Source: Prevotella sp. UBA2456 | GTDB taxonomy: Bacteria > Bacteroidota > Bacteroidia > Bacteroidales > Bacteroidaceae | Length of the DNA: 29,369 nucleotides | Assembly (NCBI GenBank): GCA_002342415.1 | Contig: DDPY01000011.1 | Coordinates: forward strand, 1-29,369 | Direction: 5' to 3' | Part shown: positions 22,899 to 29,369 of the stretch, piece after piece | Layout of the letters: each line of letters begins with the position of its first letter | How positions within the stretch are numbered: the first letter of the stretch is position 1 | Translations under genes and position numbers: made by a program | The notes under the pieces: generated by a model | Databases searched by the model: none | The model's input: the letters and a program-made list of their open reading frames with translations, nothing else | Told to the model about the DNA's origin: nothing

Positions 22899-24581
22899 CT
22901 ATTGAGGTGTATTCGTACGTTGCATCGCCTTCCTGAGGGCAATATCGTAGGCTTGGTGATAGTACGCGATGAACTCGCTCCAAAGGGCTTTCTTAGACAG
23001 GGCATCGGCCTTCTTGCGGCACTCATCTATCTCCTTCTTACTCATATTCGAGAAGTCAGCCACCGTATCCTTAATGCTGTCGGCCACCTCAGAATAGTTG
23101 TAGTCTGTGCGGTGAATCACCTTGACACCGTCCTTCAGCGTGCCCATATGGCCGAACTCCTTGTTGGCCCACAGTCCGAAGCCTGCCAGGTCGGTAGTGA
23201 TGCACGGAACCTTGAAGGCCACAGCCTCCAGCGGGGTATATCCCCAGGGTTCATAATAGGAAGGATAGATGCAGAGGTCGTTGCCCAGCACCACATCATA
23301 ATAGCTCATATTCAGAATTCCGTCCTTACCGTCCAGATAGCAGGGAAGGAAGATTACTTTCACCTGGTCTTCTTTGCGATTGTGCATGTCGTAGTACTTC
23401 ATCATGCCCAGCACATTATCATGACTCATGTTATGCAGCCAGTGAGTCACCTGAGGAACATCGAGCGGACAGTCGTATTGACCGCCTTTCTTCAAGCGCT
23501 CCTGCAAGTCTTTACGAGGCTCGCCCACCCAACCGGGAACTTCGATAAAGGCAAGTACCTTTTTCTTCAAGTCGCGGTCACGGAGCAGGCGGTTCATCGC
23601 TTCCACAAACACATCGATGCCCTTGTTTCGGAATTCATAACGACCTGAGGTCGAGACTATAATCGTCTCGTCATCAAGTGATTCTCCAAGCAGGGCATTG
23701 GCTACCTCCAACAGACGACGGCGGGCAGCATTCCGCTTGCGAGTGAAGGTGGCACCCTTGGGTACGAAGCTGTTGTCGAAACCATTAGGCAGCACGACAT
23801 CCACCGGTTTGTCCAGCAGTTCCTTGCACTCGTTGGCAGTGATGTCACTCACGGTGGTGAAGCAGTCGACATGCCATGCGGTCTGCTTCTCGATGGAATG
23901 TTTTGACTGCATGTTCAACTCCTCGGCCATCTGGTCGCCATGATAGGCAAACAGGTAGTCGTAGAGCGGCTTCTGGTTTCCGGCAATTGAGCGGCCGATG
24001 CTCGTGGCATGCGTGGTAAACACCGTGCCCACCTGAGGAAGCTTGTTATTGATGTACAATGCTCCCAGTCCGCACATCCACTCATTGGCATGATAGACAA
24101 CCTTTGTAGCATGGGTAAACACGCCCCGTTCGACTGCAAAGTTGAAATAGCTCTCCACCACCAAGGCGGCAGCATACGAGAACATCGAAGCCTCGTCGTA
24201 GTCGCCATAGGCATGAAGGGAATCAACTTGATAGTTTTCCCAGAGCCAACCGTAAATCTCATTCTTCTGTTCAAAGTAAGGATTAAAGTCCACCAACACG
24301 GCTATAGGTTCACCGGGCACCGTCCAACGGCCTACCCTCACCTTGAGCCCTTGCTCTTTCGCCGCCCACTGCCATTCGGCCAGCAGCGACGCATCCTCCT
24401 TGAAATAAGGACTTTCATTTTCCTTCCAGAAGTCAGGACCGATAAAGATAATGCGGTCCTTCATCTCATCCTGCAGAGTCTTTGCGCGCGAGGAAAGAAC
24501 GGTGTAGATTCCTCCCACCTTATTGCATACCTCCCAGCTCGACTCAAAGATGTAATCAGGCCTTAAATAACTATTTCCCAT
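22899..24581 (-). CDS. Glycogen synthase, GT3 (eukaryote-like) type
   Basis: A 560-residue glycosyltransferase. The N-terminal FESSWEVCNKVGGIYTVLSSRA (about residues 12-33) is the signature of GT3 glycogen synthases, the fungal/animal type that uses UDP-glucose, rather than of bacterial GT5 GlgA (which starts with a KTGGL motif). The second Rossmann lobe has VVLPNGFDNSFVP, SGRYEFRNKGIDVFVEAMNRL and the E-x7-E motif EPWGYTPLE near residue 443. The enzyme would extend alpha-1,4-glucan; the adjacent phosphorylase degrades it. Bacteroidota commonly carry this GT3 form, so recent transfer need not be invoked. The regulatory N- and C-terminal extensions of eukaryotic enzymes are missing. UDP-glucose as donor is inferred from the family. 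Confidence 0.92.
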   Translation of the reverse strand: MGNSYLRPDYIFESSWEVCNKVGGIYTVLSSRAKTLQDEMKDRIIFIGPDFWKENESPYFKEDASLLAEWQWAAKEQGLKVRVGRWTVPGEPIAVLVDFNPYFEQKNEIYGWLWENYQVDSLHAYGDYDEASMFSYAAALVVESYFNFAVERGVFTHATKVVYHANEWMCGLGALYINNKLPQVGTVFTTHATSIGRSIAGNQKPLYDYLFAYHGDQMAEELNMQSKHSIEKQTAWHVDCFTTVSDITANECKELLDKPVDVVLPNGFDNSFVPKGATFTRKRNAARRRLLEVANALLGESLDDETIIVSTSGRYEFRNKGIDVFVEAMNRLLRDRDLKKKVLAFIEVPGWVGEPRKDLQERLKKGGQYDCPLDVPQVTHWLHNMSHDNVLGMMKYYDMHNRKEDQVKVIFLPCYLDGKDGILNMSYYDVVLGNDLCIYPSYYEPWGYTPLEAVAFKVPCITTDLAGFGLWANKEFGHMGTLKDGVKVIHRTDYNYSEVADSIKDTVADFSNMSKKEIDECRKKADALSKKALWSEFIAYYHQAYDIALRKAMQRTNTPQ

Positions 24582-24604
24582 TGTTAATACATGTATTGCG
24601 GCTG

Positions 24605-24612
24605 CAAAGTTA
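24605..24612 (-). promoter_or_regulatory. Probable -7 element for the glycogen operon
   Basis: TAACTTTG on the minus strand (24612-24605) lies 23 bases before the synthase ATG. The -33 position reads AGTA rather than TTTG, so only half of the consensus is present. It is divergent from the promoter at 24666-24696. Confidence 0.45.
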
Positions 24613-24665
24613 CTTAAAAAAATTAAAATTCTACTACGATTTCACATATATTTTCAACGTAAACG

Positions 24666-24696
24666 ATTGTTTCTTGATTTAGATTTATTACCTTTG
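24666..24696 (+). promoter_or_regulatory. Promoter of the secreted protein/GH3 pair
   Basis: ATTG at 24666-24669 (a near match to TTTG), a 19-base gap, then TACCTTTG at 24689-24696. The start codon at 24718 lies 21 bases downstream. The promoters of this unit and of the glycogen operon lie back to back within about 90 bases. Confidence 0.65.
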
Positions 24697-24717
24697 CCAT
24701 CATAAATCTCATACAGC

Positions 24718-25149
24718 ATGACTAAGAAATATTTACAACTACTCCTACTACTCGCCATTTCCATAACGGCATGGAGCCAACAGAAAGAACAGAAAGCGTT
24801 CCAGGCGTACTTATATAATAATGAGTACGAAGTCTACATGCGAATAAACTTCTACGACCAGGATGTCACGATTCCCGGACAAGACCTCTACGGTCCCCTA
24901 CCCGGCTATTTAGGAAAGAAATACAACTCTTTCTGCTGGGTTATCACCTCCTGCAAGGTGAACAACGAAGAAGAGGCCGACTTGCAGCTCATCAACGACT
25001 TTGGCTCTGAGGACCTGGAGGCCAAGCTCATTCGAGAGAACGATACGCTCTACACGCTACGGCAAGGACGAGGCAACACCATCAAGATTCCCTACAAGGG
25101 GAAATGGCGCAAATTGCCAAAGACTTTACAATTGATCCGTAAAAAATAA
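24718..25149 (+). CDS. Small secreted protein of unknown function
   Basis: A 143-residue protein I do not recognise. It begins with a Sec signal peptide (MTKKYLQLLLLLAISITAWS, probable cleavage before QQKEQK). The mature part of about 123 residues is charged, with a repeated pattern of polar beta-strand-like stretches (AYLYNNEYEVYMRINFYD, GPLPGYLGKKYNSFCWVITS) and a basic tail (KGKWRKLPKTLQLIRKK). It contains two cysteines, in FCWVITSC, spaced seven apart. It ends 19 bases before the GH3 beta-glucosidase on the same strand and shares its promoter, so the two are probably co-expressed and both exported. It could be an accessory or inhibitor-type partner of the hydrolase, but nothing in the sequence shows that. 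Confidence 0.75.
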   Translation: MTKKYLQLLLLLAISITAWSQQKEQKAFQAYLYNNEYEVYMRINFYDQDVTIPGQDLYGPLPGYLGKKYNSFCWVITSCKVNNEEEADLQLINDFGSEDLEAKLIRENDTLYTLRQGRGNTIKIPYKGKWRKLPKTLQLIRKK

Positions 25150-25168
25150 AATAAAACATATTACAAAC

Positions 25169-27487
25169 ATGAAGAAATACTTTTTACTTGCAATCATGCT
25201 GCAGGCTGGCACATGCCTGTTTGCACAAAAGCCTGCCATCCCTAAAGACGACAAACTGGAGGCAAAAATTGAACAGCAGTTATCCCGAATGACACTGGAC
25301 GAGAAGATTGGCCAGATGCTGGAGCTGAATCTGGACATCATGGGAAAGCGTGATGCCAGCGGACAGTGGCAACTGAATGAGGAGATGCTGGACACGACTA
25401 TTCAGAAATACAAGGTCGGCTCCATCCTGAATGCTCCTGCCACCAGGGCCGCGACAATAGAGCAATGGCAGAAATGGATCAGGCTGATACAAGAAAAATC
25501 AATGAAGCATATCGGTATTCCCGACATCTACGGACTGGACCACAACCACGGCGTGACCTACACCCAAGGAGGCACACTCTTCCCCCAGCCTATCAACTTG
25601 GCCGCCTCATTCAACACTGAGCTGGCCTTTCAGGGAGCCGAGATTACGGCCTACGAGAGCCGTGCGGCAAACTGCCCCTGGGTTTACAACCCTGTGGTGG
25701 ACTTAGGCCGCGACCCGCGATGGCCGCGCATCTGGGAGAGCTTTGGCGAGGATGCCGTTGTCAACTCGAAAATGGTGGTAGCCGAAATCAAAGGCTATCA
25801 AGGCAACGATCCCAACCATATAGACCCATACCACGTCGGCACGAGCACCAAACACTATTTCGCCTATGGTGCGCCATGGACTGGCAAGGACCGTACCCCC
25901 GCCTACCTGTCACCGCAGATGCTGCGAGAGAAGTATTTCGAGCCTTTCAAGCAAGCAGCACTGGCTGGCACGCTGACCATGATGGTGAACTCGGCATCGG
26001 TCAATGGGGTTCCCCTACATGCCAGTTACGAATACTTGACCAAATGGCTGAAAGAAGACCTCTGCTGGGACGGCATGCTCGTCACCGACTGGGCAGACAT
26101 CAACAACCTCTTCCAGCGCGAGCATGTGGCAAAGGACAAGAAGGACGCCATCCGACTGGCTGTAAATGCCGGCATCGACATGTCAATGGATCCTTATAGT
26201 GTAGACTTCTGCATCCTCTTGAAGGAGCTGGTGGAAGAAGGAAAAGTAAAGAGAGAACGCATTGATGATGCCGTGCGCCGAATACTCCGAGTAAAATACC
26301 GTCTGGGATTGTTCGACCAGCCTAACACGGGCGGAAAAGGGTATGAGAAATTCGGCTCGAAAGAGTTTGCCCTTCAGTCGCTCAAGGCAGCAGAAGAAAG
26401 CGAGGTCCTCCTGAAGAACGAGGACAACATCCTGCCACTGGCCAAAGGCAAAAAGATACTGCTGACTGGTCCCAATGCCAACCAGATGCGCTGCCTGAAC
26501 GGCGGATGGTCATACACCTGGCAGGGGTCTAATGCTGAAGACTTGTCGGAGCGGTACAACACCATTTATGAAGCATTATGCAACAAATACGGACAGGAGA
26601 ATGTCATCTTGGAACAGGGAGTAACCTACAACGAGAAAGGTCAATACTTCGAAGAGAACACTCCTCAAATCGAGAAGGCCGTCAAAGCGGCTGCCAATGC
26701 CGACATCATCGTAGCCTGCATCGGAGAGAACTCTTACACGGAGACTCCGGGAAATCTCACAGACCTCTGGCTATCGGAAAACCAGCGTAACCTGATTAAA
26801 GCATTAAGTGAAACCAAGAAGCCTATCATCCTGATACTAAACGAAGGACGGCCAAGACTCATTGCGGACATCGAGCCTTTAGCCAAGGCTGTAATAGACA
26901 TCCTGATACCTGGCAACTACGGGGCAGATGCACTGGCCAACTTAATCAGCGGGGAAGCGAATTTCTCTGCCAAGATGCCATACACCTATCCTAAGGAAAT
27001 CAATTCGCTGAACACCTACGACTACAAGGTGAGCGAGGAGGTTGGCACGATGGCCGGAGCCTACAACTATGATGCCAAGGTGTCGCTGCAATGGCCTTTC
27101 GGCTTCGGACTAAGCTATACCACCTATGAATACAGCAACCTGCGGGTAGACAAGACAGAGTTTAATGCTGAAGACCTGCTGACCATCCAGGTGGATGTCA
27201 AGAATACGGGCAGCAGAGCAGGCAAGGAACCGGTACTGCTCTACACAAGCGATCTTGTGGCCAGCATCGTGCCAGACAACCGCCGGCTGAGGGACTTTAC
27301 TAAAATCGCACTGAACCCCGGAGAAACAAAAACCGTCACTTTCCAACTCCCCGCCAAGGATTTGGCTTTCGTTGGAAGCGACTGCAAATGGACGCTGGAA
27401 GAAGGAGACTTCATCATCAAGATTGGCCGGCTCACGCAAAAGATTACATGCCGCCAAACAAAAATCTGGGACACCCCTAACATATAG
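25169..27487 (+). CDS. bglX: Secreted GH3 beta-glucosidase
   Basis: A 772-residue glycoside hydrolase family 3 enzyme with a signal peptide (MKKYFLLAIMLQAGTCLFA, cleavage before QKPAIP), so it works in the periplasm or at the surface. The N-terminal TIM-barrel domain holds GLDHNHGVTYTQGGTLFPQPINLAASF, STKHYFAYG (Lys228/His229) and the nucleophile Asp307 in LVTDWADI. The alpha/beta sandwich domain follows (LLKNEDNILPLAKGKKILLTGPNAN) with Glu520 in CIGENSYTE as candidate acid/base. The C-terminal fibronectin-III-like domain starts near 650 (WPFGFGLSYTTYEYSNL). Such enzymes remove terminal beta-linked glucose (sometimes xylose) from oligosaccharides. Exact linkage cannot be told. No SusCD pair is present, so this is not a full polysaccharide utilisation locus. 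Confidence 0.93.
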   Translation: MKKYFLLAIMLQAGTCLFAQKPAIPKDDKLEAKIEQQLSRMTLDEKIGQMLELNLDIMGKRDASGQWQLNEEMLDTTIQKYKVGSILNAPATRAATIEQWQKWIRLIQEKSMKHIGIPDIYGLDHNHGVTYTQGGTLFPQPINLAASFNTELAFQGAEITAYESRAANCPWVYNPVVDLGRDPRWPRIWESFGEDAVVNSKMVVAEIKGYQGNDPNHIDPYHVGTSTKHYFAYGAPWTGKDRTPAYLSPQMLREKYFEPFKQAALAGTLTMMVNSASVNGVPLHASYEYLTKWLKEDLCWDGMLVTDWADINNLFQREHVAKDKKDAIRLAVNAGIDMSMDPYSVDFCILLKELVEEGKVKRERIDDAVRRILRVKYRLGLFDQPNTGGKGYEKFGSKEFALQSLKAAEESEVLLKNEDNILPLAKGKKILLTGPNANQMRCLNGGWSYTWQGSNAEDLSERYNTIYEALCNKYGQENVILEQGVTYNEKGQYFEENTPQIEKAVKAAANADIIVACIGENSYTETPGNLTDLWLSENQRNLIKALSETKKPIILILNEGRPRLIADIEPLAKAVIDILIPGNYGADALANLISGEANFSAKMPYTYPKEINSLNTYDYKVSEEVGTMAGAYNYDAKVSLQWPFGFGLSYTTYEYSNLRVDKTEFNAEDLLTIQVDVKNTGSRAGKEPVLLYTSDLVASIVPDNRRLRDFTKIALNPGETKTVTFQLPAKDLAFVGSDCKWTLEEGDFIIKIGRLTQKITCRQTKIWDTPNI

Positions 27488-27574
27488 TAAATAAGGATAC
27501 GGTTCCCTCTATCCATTTAGACTGTTCATTTCGCAAAAATAGGAGCAAGAGAACCTCGTGAAGTTAGCAAAAAA

Positions 27575-27604
27575 GAAACCGCCGAACGTTCGTTCGGCGG
27601 TTTC
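27575..27604. terminator. Bidirectional intrinsic terminator
   Basis: GAAACCGCCGAAC (27575-27587) pairs perfectly with GTTCGGCGGTTTC (27592-27604) over a GTTC tetraloop. A-rich sequence precedes and TTT-rich sequence follows, so it can stop transcription in both directions between the convergent GH3 and fabG genes. Confidence 0.9.
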
Positions 27605-27647
27605 TTTCATACAAAATCTTTACATCTTACAATGCCATCTCCCAGAA

Positions 27648-27735
27648 CCGACAACTCGATTGATTACTTGAGTCAACTCAAATCATCGAATGAGTTAACT
27701 CGATTGATCGTTTGAGTTAACTCACGGTTTTCACC
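27648..27735. repeat. 22-bp tandem array, four units (array 2)
   Basis: Ten-base cores begin every 22 bases: CCGACAACTC (27648), GAGTCAACTC (27670), GAGTTAACTC (27692), GAGTTAACTC (27714). Spacers of 12 bases are A/T-rich (GATTGATTACTT, AAATCATCGAAT, GATTGATCGTTT). Two cores are perfect palindromes. Period, unit count and the constant ACTC right half match array 1 at 1108-1217, although the sequences differ. It too lies between convergent genes. Confidence 0.8.
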
Positions 27736-27792
27736 CACTTTTCTCACTGGCAGTTCACAACATAAAGAATTTTGACATTCCTTACGATAAGA

Positions 27793-28530
27793 TTACATAT
27801 TCATGCCGCCATCAACCTGAATGACCTGACCGCTGACATAACTCGACAAGTCACTGGCAAGAAAAGTGGCCACATTGGCAATATCCTCAACTTGTCCGCC
27901 ACGACGGAGAGGAATCTTGTTAATCCATTCCTTACGAATCTCGTCTGGCAAAGCCTGCGTCATGGCAGTATCAATGAAGCCCGGAGCGATGGCATTAGCA
28001 CGGATACCCTTCGGACCCATCTCCTGACCAATCGACTTAGCCAAAGCTATCAAGCCGGCCTTTGAAGCGGCATAGTTTGCCTGTCCTGCATTACCATGAA
28101 CGCCTACAACAGAGGCCATATTGATGATACTGCCACCACGCTGACGCATCATCACAGGCACACAGGCATGGATAAAGTTGAAAGCCGACTTCAAATTAAC
28201 AGCAATCACAGCATCCCACTGCTGTTCTGTCATACGAAGCATCAATCCGTCCTTGGTGATACCGGCATTGTTGACAAGGATGTCAATGGAACCGAACTCC
28301 TCCTTGACAGCCTTCACTACCTCCTCTGTCTGAGCAAAATCGGCTGCATTGGAGGCATAACTCTTAGCCTTCACACCTTTAGCAGCAATTTCCTTCTCTG
28401 TCTCTTCGTTCACCTCGAGATCAGTAAATGCAATGTTAGCACCCTCCTCGGCAAACTTCAGAGCAATTGCTTTTCCAATACCACGTGCAGCACCTGTAAT
28501 AAGGGCTGTCTTTCCTTCTAATAATCCCAT
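27793..28530 (-). CDS. fabG: 3-oxoacyl-ACP reductase (FabG-type SDR)
   Basis: A 245-residue short-chain dehydrogenase. All classical SDR motifs are present: TGAARGIG at 12-19 (cofactor), NNAG at 87-90, the catalytic tetrad Asn112, Ser140 (NMASVVG), Tyr153 and Lys157 (YAASK), then the PGFIDTAMT loop. The C-terminal LASDLSSYVSGQVIQVDGGMNM is a FabG hallmark. It reduces 3-oxoacyl-ACP to 3-hydroxyacyl-ACP with NADPH in fatty-acid elongation. It lies 41 bases after a TetR-family regulator on the same strand and is probably cotranscribed with it. It stands apart from other fab genes in this window, so it could instead be a specialised SDR; the family resemblance to true FabG is nevertheless strong. 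Confidence 0.92.
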   Translation of the reverse strand: MGLLEGKTALITGAARGIGKAIALKFAEEGANIAFTDLEVNEETEKEIAAKGVKAKSYASNAADFAQTEEVVKAVKEEFGSIDILVNNAGITKDGLMLRMTEQQWDAVIAVNLKSAFNFIHACVPVMMRQRGGSIINMASVVGVHGNAGQANYAASKAGLIALAKSIGQEMGPKGIRANAIAPGFIDTAMTQALPDEIRKEWINKIPLRRGGQVEDIANVATFLASDLSSYVSGQVIQVDGGMNM

Positions 28531-28571
28531 AATTCTACTAATTTATATTTTTTGAAACTCTCATTGACTGT

Positions 28572-29162
28572 TCAATACCTTCTCTTGCCTAAAGCACTAT
28601 ATACTATCTTGGCAACCTGAGGCTTCGTATCTTCCTCTTTCATGCCATGAGCAATACGGCCATAGATATAAGGAACCTCCAAGCCCTTTATGCAGTAGTG
28701 AGTAATATCGGCAACTAAATCGACATTGTCAATATCAAACTCACCATCCTCCTTCCCTTCACGGAATACCTTCCTGAACAACTCTATCTCCGCATCATCA
28801 AAATTCTTACGCACCTTCTCTACCATCCAGATGTTCCGGAAAAACTCTGCACGCAGATTTCCGTTGCGGACAACGGTTTCACGTATCATATTGAGATGCA
28901 TGTAAATCAATTCGATAATCTTCTCCTGTGGAGGTATACGCTTTGCAGCTACCTCATCCAGCTGATCAGACAAACGCTCCAGTTCACTTTCAATCACCGC
29001 ATAGTATATATCCTCCTTCGACTTGAAGTAAGTATAAAGCGTTCGACGACCTTTCTTAGAATACTGAGCGATATCATTCATCGTTGTATTCTCTAATCCA
29101 TTCTTAGCGAAAAGCTGACGGGCAACGTCCACTAATAACTGTCTCGTTTTTGATATCGACAT
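28572..29162 (-). CDS. TetR/AcrR-family regulator
   Basis: A 196-residue repressor-type protein. The N-terminal helix-turn-helix (residues about 8-55) reads LVDVARQLFAKNGLENTTMNDIAQYSKKGRRTLYTYFKSKEDI, a textbook TetR domain. The rest is an all-helical ligand/dimer domain with no recognisable pocket signature. It leads the TetR-fabG unit; a plausible effector is an acyl-CoA or fatty acid, judged from the partner gene only. A perfect 10-bp inverted repeat lies over its own -7 box (29187-29216), so it probably represses itself. GAGGAGG upstream of the ATG (29167-29177 region, minus strand) is a rare clear Shine-Dalgarno sequence in this window and supports the start at 29162. Confidence 0.88.
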   Translation of the reverse strand: MSISKTRQLLVDVARQLFAKNGLENTTMNDIAQYSKKGRRTLYTYFKSKEDIYYAVIESELERLSDQLDEVAAKRIPPQEKIIELIYMHLNMIRETVVRNGNLRAEFFRNIWMVEKVRKNFDDAEIELFRKVFREGKEDGEFDIDNVDLVADITHYCIKGLEVPYIYGRIAHGMKEEDTKPQVAKIVYSALGKRRY

Positions 29163-29186
29163 ACTTTCTATCCTCCTCTATTTATT

Positions 29187-29243
29187 TTTTGCACATAGCG
29201 AATACAATGTGCAAAATTAAATAATTATGTTGAAACTGGCAAA
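29187..29243 (-). promoter_or_regulatory. TetR promoter with palindromic operator
   Basis: On the minus strand TTTG (29243-29240), a 20-base gap, then TAATTTTG (29219-29212). Overlapping the -7 box is a perfect 10-bp inverted repeat TTTTGCACAT/ATGTGCAAAA (29187-29196/29207-29216) with a 10-base centre, the size and symmetry of a TetR operator. The link to this TetR is inference. Confidence 0.65.
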
Positions 29244-29298
29244 TTTAAAATGAAAAATTTGACAAAAAAAATATATTTGTATAAAAACCACAGAAATA

Positions 29299-29330
29299 TT
29301 TGGTTATTACAAAAAAAAGTCGTACCTTTG
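29299..29330 (+). promoter_or_regulatory. Promoter of the tRNA at the right edge
   Basis: TTTG at 29299-29302, a 20-base gap, then TACCTTTG at 29323-29330. It precedes the tRNA start by 22 bases and is divergent from the TetR promoter. Confidence 0.75.
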
Positions 29331-29352
29331 CACCCGCAAAAAAGAAATACAT

Positions 29353-29369
29353 CGCGGAGTGGAGCAGTT
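29353..29369 (+). tRNA. 5' end of a tRNA, probably initiator tRNA-Met (cut by window edge)
   Basis: CGCGGAGTGGAGCAGTT fits a tRNA start: 7-base acceptor arm CGCGGAG, T8, G9, D-stem GAGC, A14. The combination of a C at position 1 with GTGGAGCAG is typical of bacterial initiator tRNA-Met. The anticodon is outside the window, so identity is provisional. Confidence 0.6.

Noticed and set aside
22899..24581. Recent horizontal transfer of the eukaryote-like glycogen synthase
   Set aside because: GT3 synthases are usual in Bacteroidota and nothing in the gene or its surroundings looks foreign.

Overview
The window looks like a chromosomal piece of a Bacteroidales bacterium, most likely a gut or rumen Prevotella/Segatella-type organism. 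Evidence: promoters of the Bacteroidota form TTTG-N19/20-TAnnTTTG recur on both strands; starts mostly lack strong Shine-Dalgarno sequences; there is a GT3-type glycogen synthase, a BtuB/BtuG-type cobalamin locus under a cobalamin riboswitch, and short dispersed repeats of the kind common in Prevotella intergenic DNA.

Layout. 1-1403: intergenic repeats, a promoter-carrying repeat, a ribbon-helix-helix antitoxin-like gene and the deleted remnant of its PIN toxin, then a 22-bp tandem array, an intrinsic terminator and a minus-strand promoter that together could define a small RNA. 1404-3791: minus-strand operon nitroreductase - DUF2520 Rossmann protein - KdsC-like phosphatase - Maf pyrophosphatase, every junction overlapping or touching. 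3938-13328: minus-strand cluster MATE exporter - two-module NRPS (C-A-T-C-A-T-reductase, 2473 aa) - small outer-membrane barrel protein. The NRPS is the most striking gene: its architecture predicts reductive release of a dipeptide aldehyde-type product (possibly N-acylated), with the adjacent MATE protein as a probable exporter. Two low-complexity dispersed repeats have been absorbed in frame into its coding sequence. 13695-14654: a plus-strand GNAT-like protein, apparently read from a leaderless mRNA, whose 3' end overlaps the next, convergent gene.

14620-20167: minus-strand cobalamin uptake operon: promoter, riboswitch, BtuB-like TonB receptor, BtuG-like surface propeller lipoprotein, BtuF-like binding lipoprotein, BtuC-like permease. 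No BtuD ATPase is present here. 20204-24612: glycogen synthase followed by alpha-glucan phosphorylase, ending in a strong hairpin. Divergent from these, 24666-27487 holds a small secreted protein of unknown function and a GH3 beta-glucosidase, closed by a bidirectional terminator. A second 22-bp array follows in the convergent gap. 27793-29243: TetR regulator and FabG-type reductase, with a palindromic candidate operator over the TetR promoter. The window ends in the first 17 bases of a tRNA, probably initiator tRNA-Met, behind its own promoter.

The observations most worth following are (i) the NRPS/MATE locus, (ii) two sequence-distinct arrays with the same 22-bp period and the same half-palindrome core (xxxx-NN-ACTC), both in convergent intergenic gaps, and (iii) a repeat family that carries a complete promoter and sits directly in front of two unrelated genes.
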